Shown here piece by piece: positions 50,375-58,248 of a stretch of DNA of 64,000 nt. This DNA comes from CAZOKH01 sp964580315. Its GTDB lineage: Bacteria > Chloroflexota > Anaerolineae > Anaerolineales > Anaerolineaceae. The notes beneath the pieces are model-generated. The model worked only from the letters and a program-made list of their open reading frames with translations, did not search any database and was not told the DNA's origin. The position numbers and the translations under genes are program-made. The stretch is from the NCBI GenBank assembly GCA_964580315.1, contig CAZOKH010000005.1, positions 1-64,000 of the forward strand. The letters run 5' to 3'. How positions within the stretch are numbered: position 1 is the stretch's first letter; each line of letters opens with the position of its first letter.

Positions 50375-51679
50375 TTATTCAATGATGCCGTAGAACAACG
50401 GCAAAGCCTGGCAGGCTGAATCGCTCCAGGTTAGCGCCTTCATCAAGCGCTGACGCACCGCCGGCAGGCTGTCCGTATCACGCACGTACAGCGTGAAGAG
50501 CACGTCGCCCGCCTGAACCGCATCGCCCACCTTGTGGTGCACGCGAATGCCCACCCCATAGTCAATGGGGTCGCTCTTGCGCGCCCGCCCGGCGCCCATG
50601 GTGACGGCGGTTTCGCCAATTTCGCGCGCGTCAATGCTTTGCAGCCAGCCGGCGCGTTCAGCTTTTACCTCAACAATCACCGGGGCTGACGGCAAACGCT
50701 GCGGTTCATCGATGAAGCCCAAATCACCACCCTGGGCTTTCACCAGCACGCGGAATTTCTCCCAGGCTTTGCCCGATGCCAGCGCCTCTTCAGCCATACG
50801 GCGGGCGGTATCCAGGTCAGGTGCTTTTTCGCCCAGCACCAGCATACGGCTGGCCACCACCAGGCAGTGCTCACTGAAATCGGCCGGGCCCTTGCCGTGC
50901 AGGGTTTCAATGGCCTCTTGCAACTCCAGGGCATTGCCCACCATCTCACCCAGCGGCTGGTTCATGTCTGAAAGCAGCGCCACCACCCGCCGGCCTGACA
51001 GATTGCCAATCGATACCATCAAGTGCGCCAGTTTCTGCGCGTCTTCCAGCGTCTCCATAAAAGCGCCCTTGCCGGTTTTTACGTCCAACACAATGGCCTG
51101 CGCCCCGGCGGCAATTTTCTTGCTCATCACTGATGAGGCAATCAACGGGATGGAAGGCACCGTTCCGGTCACATCGCGCAGGGCATACAGCTTGCCGTCA
51201 GCCGGCGCCAGGTCGCCGCTTTGACCAGTAAGCACAATGCCCACTTCGTGCAACTGGTGCAAAAATTCCTCCTGGCTCAGGTTGGTGCGGTAACCCGGAA
51301 TGGATTCCAGTTTGTCCAGCGTGCCGCCGCTGAAGCCCAGCCCGCGCCCCGACATTTTGCCCACCGCCAGCCCGCAGGCTGCCACCACCGGCGCCACCAC
51401 CAGGGTGGTCTTGTCACCCACGCCGCCGGTGGAGTGTTTATCGACCGCAATGGGTACCACGGCTGAAAGATCGAGTGTTTCGCCAGACTGAGCCATCGCC
51501 AGCGTCAAATCGGTGGTTTCCTGGTCGGTCATGCCGTTCAGCAGCACTGCCATCGCAAAAGCTGACGCCTGGTAATCAGGGATTTCTCCACTGGTGAAAC
51601 CCTCGATAAAGAAATTGATCTCATCTTTAGTGAGAACTTGTTTTTCTCGTTTCTTGATGATGATGTCAACCGCACGCAT
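50375..51679 (-). CDS. pdp: Pyrimidine-nucleoside (thymidine) phosphorylase
   Basis: 434 residues. Reversible phosphorolysis of uridine/thymidine to base and (deoxy)ribose-1-phosphate. Family landmarks are AVDKHSTGGVGDKTTLVVAP near 80-99, the signature SGRGLGFSGGTLDKLESIPG near 114-133, SSVMSKKIAAGAQAIVLDVK near 182-201, and the C-terminal pyrimidine-phosphorylase domain with a biotinyl-like IRVHHKVGDAVQAGDVLF near 376-393. I start at ATG 51679 (MRAVDIIIKKRE), GGGAGG upstream; the codon before it is a GTG. With punA, mtnP and the BMP importer it forms a nucleoside-salvage set. Confidence 0.95.
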   Translation of the reverse strand: MRAVDIIIKKREKQVLTKDEINFFIEGFTSGEIPDYQASAFAMAVLLNGMTDQETTDLTLAMAQSGETLDLSAVVPIAVDKHSTGGVGDKTTLVVAPVVAACGLAVGKMSGRGLGFSGGTLDKLESIPGYRTNLSQEEFLHQLHEVGIVLTGQSGDLAPADGKLYALRDVTGTVPSIPLIASSVMSKKIAAGAQAIVLDVKTGKGAFMETLEDAQKLAHLMVSIGNLSGRRVVALLSDMNQPLGEMVGNALELQEAIETLHGKGPADFSEHCLVVASRMLVLGEKAPDLDTARRMAEEALASGKAWEKFRVLVKAQGGDLGFIDEPQRLPSAPVIVEVKAERAGWLQSIDAREIGETAVTMGAGRARKSDPIDYGVGIRVHHKVGDAVQAGDVLFTLYVRDTDSLPAVRQRLMKALTWSDSACQALPLFYGIIE

Positions 51680-51732
51680 CACACACCTCCCATGTCAAGG
51701 AATTATTTTCTTTTTCCCAAAAACTTAAAATA

Positions 51733-51759
51733 AAAGCTTCCTCAAATTGAGGAAGCTTT
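51733..51759 (-). terminator. Terminator of the rpmH-jag operon
   Basis: AAAGCTTCCTCA and TGAGGAAGCTTT form a 12-bp stem with a three-base loop, 13 bases after the jag stop, followed on the minus strand by a T-rich tract (TTTTATTTTAAGTTTTT). Different in sequence from the GACCCT family. Confidence 0.88.
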
Positions 51760-51772
51760 ATTTTAACTCACA

Positions 51773-52498
51773 TTAGTGCTTGGGAACGATGGTCACCTTG
51801 CGGTAGGGCTCTTCACCCACACTCTCAGTGGTCACCAGCGTATTGTCGCGCAATTCCAGGTGAATAATGCGCCGCTCATTGGCCGGCATGGGCTCCAGCA
51901 TCTGACGGCGATCGGTGTGCACCACCTGTTCGGCCAGGCGGCGCGCCATTTTGCGCAGCTGGCGTTCGCGGCGGGCGCGATAGCCCTGCACATCAATCAT
52001 CAAGGGCACCCAGCCGCCCACCTCTTTGCTCAAAATCAGGTTGGTGATGTATTGCAAAGCATTAAGGGTTTCGGACCGGCGGCCAATCAGGATGCTTAAG
52101 TCATTACCCTGAACATCAACCAGCACAACCGGTTTTTCTCTGGGATCTTCAGCAGGAATGTAACGCGCACCGACTTTGGCGTGCACGCGCATCTTCTCAA
52201 GCAGGGTTCGAACCACCACAACAGCCGTGTCCAAAACAATGTCGTTTCCCTGCACAGGCAGTTCATCGTCTTCTTCGAGAAAGTCTTCTTTGACTTCCGG
52301 TGCGGCAGTGGATGCTGTTTTCAAGGATAACCGCACGCGCGCCTGTCGACTGCCGATGCCAAACAAACCCCGGTTGCCTTCATCCAGCACTTCAATCTCC
52401 ATTTGATCGCGAGACAGACCTAGCTGGGTGGCGCCTTTTTCAATGGCTTCGTCTACAGTTGGAGCAATAATCTCTAAAGTTGTTTTTTCGCTGCTCAT
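51773..52498 (-). CDS. jag: Jag/KhpB family RNA-binding protein
   Basis: 241 residues. Three domains in order: Jag-N (EIIAPTVDEAIEKGATQLGL near 8-27), a KH domain (VDVQGNDLSILIGRRSETLNALQY near 128-151, written here in two parts: VDVQGNDLSILIGRR and SETLNALQY) and R3H (RRLAEQVVHTDRRQMLEPMPANERR region near 185-209). Binds RNA and is linked to cell elongation and division control in Firmicutes. It follows yidC by 29 bases in the conserved rpmH-rnpA-yidD-yidC-jag order. The KH-domain GxxG-type loop (IGRR) is present. Confidence 0.94.
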   Translation of the reverse strand: MSSEKTTLEIIAPTVDEAIEKGATQLGLSRDQMEIEVLDEGNRGLFGIGSRQARVRLSLKTASTAAPEVKEDFLEEDDELPVQGNDIVLDTAVVVVRTLLEKMRVHAKVGARYIPAEDPREKPVVLVDVQGNDLSILIGRRSETLNALQYITNLILSKEVGGWVPLMIDVQGYRARRERQLRKMARRLAEQVVHTDRRQMLEPMPANERRIIHLELRDNTLVTTESVGEEPYRKVTIVPKH

Positions 52499-52527
52499 AT
52501 CCGCCTCAGGAATTAAAACCAGGCGAC

Positions 52528-53322
52528 CTATTTCTTTTCAGGTTTCCTGGTGGATGTGACCTTCGGTAACAGATTCTTCCAATTCAATGAACCCAAAGCC
52601 GCATACTGAATAATACCGACGACGTTTGAAGCGACAAAATAGAGCGCCAGGCCGGAAGAAAAAGTCAATGCCAGGTAGCCCATCAAAAACGGCATGTATA
52701 AAGTCATGCTGTTGGTGATGGCAGCCGCCTGAGCCTGTGAGTCATCGCCGCCAGTCTGCGGAGGGGTCATCATTTTGCTTTGTAAATAAGATGTGACAGT
52801 CACTACAATTGCCAGAACCGGGATGCCAAAGGATAGGAAGGGTACATGCAGGCGTTCCGGCTGTCCCAGGTCCATCCACAAAAACTGTGCATCAATCGGA
52901 ATCAATTGTGAAACTTTTAGAAGGGCTGGATAAATTAGACGAGTGAGGCCCAAAAGCTCAATGGGCGTTGTTGCCAGAGAGCGAATGACCGCCTGATACA
53001 GCCCGATGATGATAGGAAACTGGATCAGCGTTGGCAAGCAGGACGCCAGGGGATTGATTCCCAGTTCCTGGTACAGTTTCATCTGTTCCTGGGCTAATTT
53101 ATCCTTGTCATTTTTATACTTCTTCTGCATTTCGATGTAGCGTTTATCGTTTTGCAGTTCTTGCATGGCTTTCGACCCCTTCATCTGCTGCACAGTGAGG
53201 GGGTGAGTTAACAAACGCACCAGAATGGTAAACAGAATGATGGCAATCCCAAAGTTACCCACCAACTGGTAGATAAACAAAAGGGCGTTCGTAAATGGCG
53301 CAATAATCAGAGTATCCCACAT
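52528..53322 (-). CDS. yidC: Membrane protein insertase YidC/Oxa1
   Basis: 264 residues. Five membrane helices of the core YidC fold; inserts proteins with or without SecYEG. Landmarks are FTILVRLLTHPLTVQQMKGS near 31-50, LYQELGINPLASCLPTLIQFP near 84-104 (split LYQELGINPLASC, LPTLIQFP), and the C-terminal PFLMGYLALTFSSGLALYFVASN near 214-236. The positive groove residue is Arg36 by position. No lipobox, no large periplasmic domain, so Gram-positive type. A beta-propeller lipoprotein gene lies 18 bases upstream in the operon. Confidence 0.95.
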   Translation of the reverse strand: MWDTLIIAPFTNALLFIYQLVGNFGIAIILFTILVRLLTHPLTVQQMKGSKAMQELQNDKRYIEMQKKYKNDKDKLAQEQMKLYQELGINPLASCLPTLIQFPIIIGLYQAVIRSLATTPIELLGLTRLIYPALLKVSQLIPIDAQFLWMDLGQPERLHVPFLSFGIPVLAIVVTVTSYLQSKMMTPPQTGGDDSQAQAAAITNSMTLYMPFLMGYLALTFSSGLALYFVASNVVGIIQYAALGSLNWKNLLPKVTSTRKPEKK

Positions 53323-53340
53323 GGTTATATTCCTACCTTA

Positions 53341-54447
53341 TCACTTTTCAGGCAAGAACGACCATTGTTCTTTGCCGTTGAAATCCAGCGCCGTAATGAG
53401 AGTTTCGCCTTTGGTAACGGGAACCAGGAGTAAATTCTCTGAAACCAAGATTCCGCTATACAGTTTACCATTAACTGGCGTGCGCCAAAGTTCTTTCCCG
53501 TCAAAGCCCACGGCCACAACGCCGGCATCTTCAACCGGGAAAGCCACCCCATCTGCGAAGACTCCGCCCGTGCCAACGATGGCATCGTCAACCTGCATTG
53601 TCCATGCCTCTTTGCCGGTTTCCGGATCGAGGGCATAAATGGTTCCGCTCAAATCGCCAAAAAACAGTTTGCCATCCGCCAGGACAGGAGTAGCCCACAC
53701 CTCAGATTGCGAGGCGAATTCCCAGGCAATTTTTCCGGTCTCGGCAGTAATTGCCAGAACCTTGTCGCCAACCTGCCCCACATACAGGGTGCCGGCTTCA
53801 TCCAACAATGGACTGGCTACCGCAGCGCCGCCCAGGTCGAGTTTCCAGACCAGGCTGCCGTCGGCAGGGTCGAGCGCATACAGGTTATGATCCATGGAAG
53901 GCAGGTAAATTCGCTCGCCGTCGCTGACCGGTTTTGCCCACAGCGCGCCTTCGGCCACAAACTCCCACTGAAGTTTGCCAGCCGTGTCATAAGCCGACAA
54001 TTTATAATCAGCAGATGGCGCATAGATCATTTTGTCCTGGATCAATGCACCGGCAATGAAACGGCCTTTACCGCTGGCGCCCACCACTGACCAGTTTTCA
54101 GCGCCAGTCGCCGACTCCAGGGCATAAATGCTGTTGGAAAAATCACCCACCACCAGTTGACCATTGACAACGGATGGAGAAGCATAAAATAGTTTGTTTT
54201 TCTCAGGCTCTGCCGGAAAACGCCAGACCTGCTTGCCGTCTTGCACATTTAATGCCCATATACCGTTGTCAAAAGCGACATATAGCCGGTCGCCGTCGAT
54301 GGAAGCCCCAGGCCAACTGCTGGCAGTGGTCGCATTGCCGCCACCGCAGGCTGTCAACCCAAAAGAAAACAGTACAAACAACATCAACACCCAGGGACGC
54401 GGGCGCAGGGTTGTTTTTAGCCAGGAATACATTTGATAGAAGTTCAT
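53341..54447 (-). CDS. PQQ-like beta-propeller lipoprotein inside the yidC operon
   Basis: 368 residues. Signal peptide with lipobox GLTAC (Cys near 34) and then seven or so repeats of about 40 residues with W, GD and LYALD patterns (YVAFDNGIWALNVQDGKQVWRF, VVGDFSNSIYALESATGAENW, LYVGQVGDKVLAITAETGKIAW), the BamB-like or PQQ-enzyme-like propeller without visible PQQ ligands. No outer membrane is expected in this organism, so the name BamB is avoided. It lies between yidD and yidC and is anchored at the same membrane, perhaps as a chaperone or quality-control partner of the insertase; this is inference. Confidence 0.88.
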   Translation of the reverse strand: MNFYQMYSWLKTTLRPRPWVLMLFVLFSFGLTACGGGNATTASSWPGASIDGDRLYVAFDNGIWALNVQDGKQVWRFPAEPEKNKLFYASPSVVNGQLVVGDFSNSIYALESATGAENWSVVGASGKGRFIAGALIQDKMIYAPSADYKLSAYDTAGKLQWEFVAEGALWAKPVSDGERIYLPSMDHNLYALDPADGSLVWKLDLGGAAVASPLLDEAGTLYVGQVGDKVLAITAETGKIAWEFASQSEVWATPVLADGKLFFGDLSGTIYALDPETGKEAWTMQVDDAIVGTGGVFADGVAFPVEDAGVVAVGFDGKELWRTPVNGKLYSGILVSENLLLVPVTKGETLITALDFNGKEQWSFLPEK

Positions 54448-54472
54448 AGTTCACCAATCTGGGACGCTGGAT

Positions 54473-54772
54473 TTAGTTCTTTGGAACAGGATCGTAACCG
54501 CCGGGATTGAAAGGATTGCAGCGCAAGACTCTCCAGGCCGCCATGAGCCCGCCCTTTATCGCACCAAAACGATAAATTGCTTGATACCCGTAATGAGAAC
54601 AGGAAGGGTAAAACCGGCAAGTGTTCGGTGGTAATGCGGGAGATACCACAAACTGGTAAGCGCGAATCAGCAACAACAATATCCAACGGGGAAAATTGAA
54701 GAAATTAAACGGAAGATCCCGCAGGCGCGGCTCATCCGGATAATTCTCCGAATCCAGTATTTTCCATTTCAT
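54473..54772 (-). CDS. yidD: Membrane protein insertion efficiency factor YidD
   Basis: 99 residues, somewhat longer than usual at the N-terminus. The family core starts RWILLLLIRAYQFVVSPALP near 29-48 with NTCRFYPSCSHYGYQAI near 50-66 (three Cys) and GGLMAAWRVLRCNPFNPGGYDPVP near 75-98 (written as GGLMAAWRVLRCNP and FNPGGYDPVP). Amphipathic membrane-associated helper of YidC/Sec insertion. Its ATG lies 41 bases inside the end of rnpA, a long overlap that suggests translational coupling. Confidence 0.95.
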   Translation of the reverse strand: MKWKILDSENYPDEPRLRDLPFNFFNFPRWILLLLIRAYQFVVSPALPPNTCRFYPSCSHYGYQAIYRFGAIKGGLMAAWRVLRCNPFNPGGYDPVPKN

Positions 54773-55112
54773 GAGAATTCTTTATCAGTTCTGCTTTAAA
54801 AAGTAAAGCGTGCAGACATGCCTCAATTTGATCAAACCGCGCCGTAGTGATTGGCTTACGCGCGATCAGGATCAAATCCCAGCCAGGGGCAAGCACAGGT
54901 AAATAGGGCTGAACCGCAGCCCGCAAACGGCGTTTGGCGCGGTTGCGAAGCACAGCATTTCCCACCGATACTCCAGCCGTAATACCAATTCGGGTTTGAA
55001 CCTGGGCATTACGAGCCTTCATTAACACGACAAGCGGGTGCGCATACGATTTTCCCATACGCCGCACCCGTTGAAAATCGGAGGTTTGCGACAGGCGAAA
55101 CGGTCGTTTCAC
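54732..55112 (-). CDS. rnpA: Ribonuclease P protein component
   Basis: 126 residues. Protein subunit of RNase P, which matures tRNA 5' ends. Landmarks: RPFRLSQTSDFQRVRRMGKS at about 3-22, and the RNA-binding signature GNAVLRNRAKRRLRAAV near 51-67 (RNR motif). I start at GTG 55112 (family begins just there, AGGA upstream); the frame is open to 55154. Cotranscribed with rpmH. The C-terminus carries a 20-residue extension that also encodes the start of yidD in another frame. Confidence 0.93.
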   Translation of the reverse strand: MKRPFRLSQTSDFQRVRRMGKSYAHPLVVLMKARNAQVQTRIGITAGVSVGNAVLRNRAKRRLRAAVQPYLPVLAPGWDLILIARKPITTARFDQIEACLHALLFKAELIKNSHEMENTGFGELSG

Positions 55113-55200
55113 CTCAATTCCTATCCTGTCATCCTGGCAATTCTCGCCGGACAATTATCACCAGCGGCTGTTAAGGTTCTGCAGTCTCTGCCGATGATTT

Positions 55201-55371
55201 TTACCAGCGGATTTTCTTTACGTGGTTGTTACTGGTGTGCGTCAGATGATGGCGGCCTTTCAGGCGGCGGCGTTTTAACACCTCGCGCCCGTCGGCAGTT
55301 GCCATGCGGCTTCGAAAGCCGTGAACCCGCACACGTCGTCGGATTCGGGGTTGATAGGTCCGTTTTGGCAT
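55201..55371 (-). CDS. rpmH: 50S ribosomal protein L34, C-terminally extended
   Basis: 56 residues, against about 44 in most bacteria. The conserved core is MPKRTYQPRIRRRVRVHGF at the start and SRMATADGREVLKRRRLKGR in the middle. After KGR, where most L34 end with a short RLTV-like tail, it continues for about 16 residues (HHLTHTSNNHVKKIRW). Basic throughout. GAGGT precedes the ATG. First gene of the rpmH-rnpA-yidD-propeller-yidC-jag operon. No dnaA gene precedes it. Confidence 0.92.
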   Translation of the reverse strand: MPKRTYQPRIRRRVRVHGFRSRMATADGREVLKRRRLKGRHHLTHTSNNHVKKIRW

Positions 55372-55436
55372 AGTTTCTTACCTCGCAATTGCGAAAAATG
55401 ATAGCAACACTGGCTCTTAATAACCAGCGAAACGCA

Positions 55437-55465
55437 ATTATACCCCAAGGATCTCCCCCGGTCAA
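55437..55465 (-). promoter_or_regulatory. rpmH operon promoter
   Basis: TTGACC (55460-55465) and TATAAT (55437-55442) are 17 bases apart on the minus strand, giving a leader of about 60 bases. A second extended -10 (TGC-TATCAT) lies about 35 bases nearer to the gene. A strong promoter is expected for a ribosomal-protein gene. Confidence 0.7.
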
Positions 55466-55489
55466 ACTTTTTTGAGATTACTTTGGCAT

Positions 55490-57049
55490 TTAGCCTGAAG
55501 CCTCTGCCTTGCCTTCCACCACGCCTGCCATCATTAGTCCCAGCTCTTGCAGTGAAGAGGATGGCCCATCCACAATCCCCATGATCTTGCCTTCGTAGAT
55601 CACGGCAATCCGGTCGGACAACGCCCGAATTTCATCCAGATCTTCCGAAATCAACAGGGTGGCTGTGCCGGCTTCGCGCTGCTCCAACAACCGTTTATGA
55701 ATATATTCGCTCGCGCCAATATCCACCCCACGGGTTGGCTGCGCTGCAATCAACACGCCGGGCTTGCGAGACAATTCACGCGCCAGGATTAATTTTTGAA
55801 TGTTGCCCCCCGAAAGATTTTTTAACGGTGTATCCAGGTTGGGCGTCTTGACGCTGTACTCTTTAACCAGTTTGTCGCTTTCTTTTGCTATGGCTTTGAA
55901 ATCAAAGAAAGTGCCGCGCGAGTAAGGCTGCCGGTTGTGATCTTCCAGGATGATATTATCTGAAACGCTAAAGTTCTTGATCACACCTTCGCGCATGCGT
56001 TCCTCGGGTATGTAAGATTGGCCGGCCAGAATGCGCTCGGCCGGCGAAGCATACGTCAAATCTTTTCCCATGATGGTGATCGTCCCGTTTTGAACCGGGC
56101 GCAATCCAGCCAGCGCCTCAGCCAGTTCACGCTGACCATTCCCCGATACTCCCGCCAGCCCCATAATTTCACCGCCGTGCACGGTCAACGACACACCCGC
56201 CACAGAGTTGGCGCCGCGGTCGCCTGCCACCACCAGGTTTTCCACCTGAAGCAAAGGTTCACCCAACCGTATGGGAGAGCGTTCGTATTGCAAAATGATG
56301 GGTCGCCCCACCATCATTTCAGCCAGTTCAGTTTTGGTCGCCCCTGCGGTGGGGCGTTCACCCACCACATGGCCGTCTCGCAGCACGGTGATGCGATTGC
56401 TGATGGCCAGCACCTCATGCAATTTATGCGAAATGAAAATGAGGCCGTGCCCGTCACTGGCCATTTGCCGCAGGGTGATGAATAAATCATCCACTTCCTG
56501 GGGAGTCAACACCGCGGTGGGTTCATCCAAAACCAGCAGCGCCGCCCCGCGGTATAACGCTTTCAAGATTTCAACACGCTGCTGCTCGCCCACCGCCAAC
56601 TGCCACACATAGGCGCGCGGTTCAACCACCAGGCCGTATTGCTTGCTCAAATCCAGGATGCGTTTCTCAACCTTGTCCAGGTCCAACAGGAAACCGCGCG
56701 ATGAGCGTAATCCCAGGGCAACATTTTCCACCACGGTCAGCGACGGTACCAGCATGAAGTGTTGGTGAATCATGCCAATTCCAGATTCAATGGCATCTTG
56801 CGGTGAATGAAAATGTTTTTCTTCGCCATTTACCAAAATTTTGCCTTCATCCGGTCGATACAGCCCGTAAAGTTGCCGCACCAGGGTGCTTTTCCCGGCG
56901 CCGTTTTCACCCAGCAGGGCATGAATTTCACCGGCTTTCACATCAAAGTTCACATGGTTGTTTGCCAGAACGCCGGGGAAACGCTTGACAATGCCGACCA
57001 TTTGCATTTGCTCGATACGCGGTTGTCCAGTTGGCAGCAGATTGGTCAT
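55490..57049 (-). CDS. Nucleoside-type ABC importer ATPase (RbsA-like, two nucleotide-binding domains)
   Basis: 519 residues with two ABC domains. Domain 1: Walker A GENGAGKSTL near 46-55, signature LAVGEQQRVEIL near 149-160, Walker B LVLDEPTAVLTP near 169-180. Domain 2: degenerate Walker A (GVSGNGQRELAEAL near 294-307), signature LSGGNIQKLILARELS near 401-416. This pattern is typical of RbsA/YufO-type ATPases that work with BMP receptors and BPD_transp_2 permeases. Last gene of the importer operon, separated from the receptor genes by a strong hairpin, so it may be made in lower amount. Confidence 0.92.
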   Translation of the reverse strand: MTNLLPTGQPRIEQMQMVGIVKRFPGVLANNHVNFDVKAGEIHALLGENGAGKSTLVRQLYGLYRPDEGKILVNGEEKHFHSPQDAIESGIGMIHQHFMLVPSLTVVENVALGLRSSRGFLLDLDKVEKRILDLSKQYGLVVEPRAYVWQLAVGEQQRVEILKALYRGAALLVLDEPTAVLTPQEVDDLFITLRQMASDGHGLIFISHKLHEVLAISNRITVLRDGHVVGERPTAGATKTELAEMMVGRPIILQYERSPIRLGEPLLQVENLVVAGDRGANSVAGVSLTVHGGEIMGLAGVSGNGQRELAEALAGLRPVQNGTITIMGKDLTYASPAERILAGQSYIPEERMREGVIKNFSVSDNIILEDHNRQPYSRGTFFDFKAIAKESDKLVKEYSVKTPNLDTPLKNLSGGNIQKLILARELSRKPGVLIAAQPTRGVDIGASEYIHKRLLEQREAGTATLLISEDLDEIRALSDRIAVIYEGKIMGIVDGPSSSLQELGLMMAGVVEGKAEASG

Positions 57050-57070
57050 CTTTCTTTCCTGTCATCCTGT

Positions 57071-57110
57071 GGTAGAGATGGTGATTTTTACTTTTATCAC
57101 CATCTCTACC
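57071..57110 (-). promoter_or_regulatory. Intercistronic hairpin between receptor and ATPase genes
   Basis: GGTAGAGATGGTGAT and ATCACCATCTCTACC form a perfect 15-bp stem with a 10-base loop, 27 bases after the first BMP receptor stop (57138) on the minus strand. No T-run follows it, so it is unlikely to be a terminator; such hairpins in ABC operons protect receptor mRNA from 3' decay and raise receptor level. Confidence 0.7.
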
Positions 57111-57137
57111 CTGATTAATCCCCATTACAACAATGGG

Positions 57138-58208
57138 TTATTGAATCTCTATCTGGATGGAGCCATCCATGATCCCGGCAATGGTTTTTTCAGCGGCGTC
57201 TTTAATTTCGGGCGTAATGATTTTGTCGTTGTAGGCCATTTCCAATCCGCCGTTCTTGAACGTCAGGTAATAAACCTTGTTGCCGTACACGCCGGCTTCA
57301 TGGCTCTTGATCATATCCTTGATCAACCCATCCCAGCGGTAAATCAGGTTGGCAGCCACATTGTCCGGCGCCAGTGAATCCTGGTACCAGGCCGATGCAA
57401 ACCAGTAGTAGCCTTTCTCTTTGCACACGCTGATTGCACCGGGCACTGATTGAGAAGTGCCGGTCAGCACATCGGCTCCGTTTTTGGTGTGCGTTTCCGC
57501 TGCGGCAGACATCAATGAAACATCGGAGAACGAACCCGTATAGGAAATGTTCACCTTGATTTCGGGTTTGGCCGCTTTGGCGCCCATCTCAAATCCGAGG
57601 TTATACAGGCGTGCGTCGCCAGCTTCAATGGGACCCGTGACGCCCAGCACACCGGTCTGTGAAAGCAAAGCAGCCATCACACCGTTTACATAACCGCCTT
57701 CCTGCGCTTCGGGTTGATAGGCAAAGATATTTTCAATGCCGTCAGCCTGAAAAGTGTTGGTGGTGGTGCCCCAGGCGAAACTGGTTTCAGGAAATTCGGG
57801 CGCCAGTTGCTGCAAAGAGGTACCGTACTGCGCACCGTGCATAATCACCAGGTTGTAACCCTGCGTGGCATAATCGCGCGCAGCAGCGGCTGCATCGGGC
57901 ACCTGCCAGGCATCTTCTGAAACAGCAATTTCCAATTTTTCAGGCCCGCCCATTTCCTTCTGCACAGCCAGCAATCCTTCATACAACGACTGGCTCCACT
58001 CCAGGTCATTGAGCGAACTGGGCATGATGACTGCAATGCGGAATTGCTTCTCTTCAGGCACTGAAGTTACCACCACCTGTTCAATCTTGGGAGTCCCTGC
58101 CACAATCCTGGTCACTTCAACCGTTTGAGGTTGAGCAGCCGGAGCGCACGCACTCAAAAGAACTCCCGCAAGCATCACCAGTATTCCGAACAGAGATACT
58201 CTTTTCAT
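57138..58208 (-). CDS. BMP-family nucleoside-binding lipoprotein (first copy from this end)
   Basis: 356 residues. Lipobox LLSAC (Cys near 21). The BMP/PnrA fold: FRIAVIMPSSLNDLEWSQSLYEG near 56-78 (written FRIAVIMPSSLNDLEWSQ), AVSEDAWQVPDAAAAARDYA near 93-112, VIMHGAQYGTSLQQLAPEFP near 118-137, GYVNGVMAALLSQTGVLG near 168-185 and GSFSDVSLMSAAAETH near 222-237. The conserved Trp/Asp residues that stack nucleosides in PnrA/BmpA are not all identifiable by eye. It is a close paralogue of the next gene and shares its operon; both feed the same permease pair. GAGGCG precedes the ATG. Confidence 0.9.
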   Translation of the reverse strand: MKRVSLFGILVMLAGVLLSACAPAAQPQTVEVTRIVAGTPKIEQVVVTSVPEEKQFRIAVIMPSSLNDLEWSQSLYEGLLAVQKEMGGPEKLEIAVSEDAWQVPDAAAAARDYATQGYNLVIMHGAQYGTSLQQLAPEFPETSFAWGTTTNTFQADGIENIFAYQPEAQEGGYVNGVMAALLSQTGVLGVTGPIEAGDARLYNLGFEMGAKAAKPEIKVNISYTGSFSDVSLMSAAAETHTKNGADVLTGTSQSVPGAISVCKEKGYYWFASAWYQDSLAPDNVAANLIYRWDGLIKDMIKSHEAGVYGNKVYYLTFKNGGLEMAYNDKIITPEIKDAAEKTIAGIMDGSIQIEIQ

Positions 58209-58248
58209 CTTATCGCCTCACTTCTTGATAGGTCACTTGCAACCGATT

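Noticed and set aside
53341..54447. Calling the propeller lipoprotein BamB
   Set aside because: Fold and lipobox fit, but no BAM complex or outer-membrane gene is in the window and the organism appears monoderm.
55372..55489. dnaA boxes or an origin upstream of rpmH
   Set aside because: rpmH is often next to dnaA and oriC, but here the upstream gene is an ABC ATPase, and no cluster of TTATNCACA boxes is visible in the 118-base gap.
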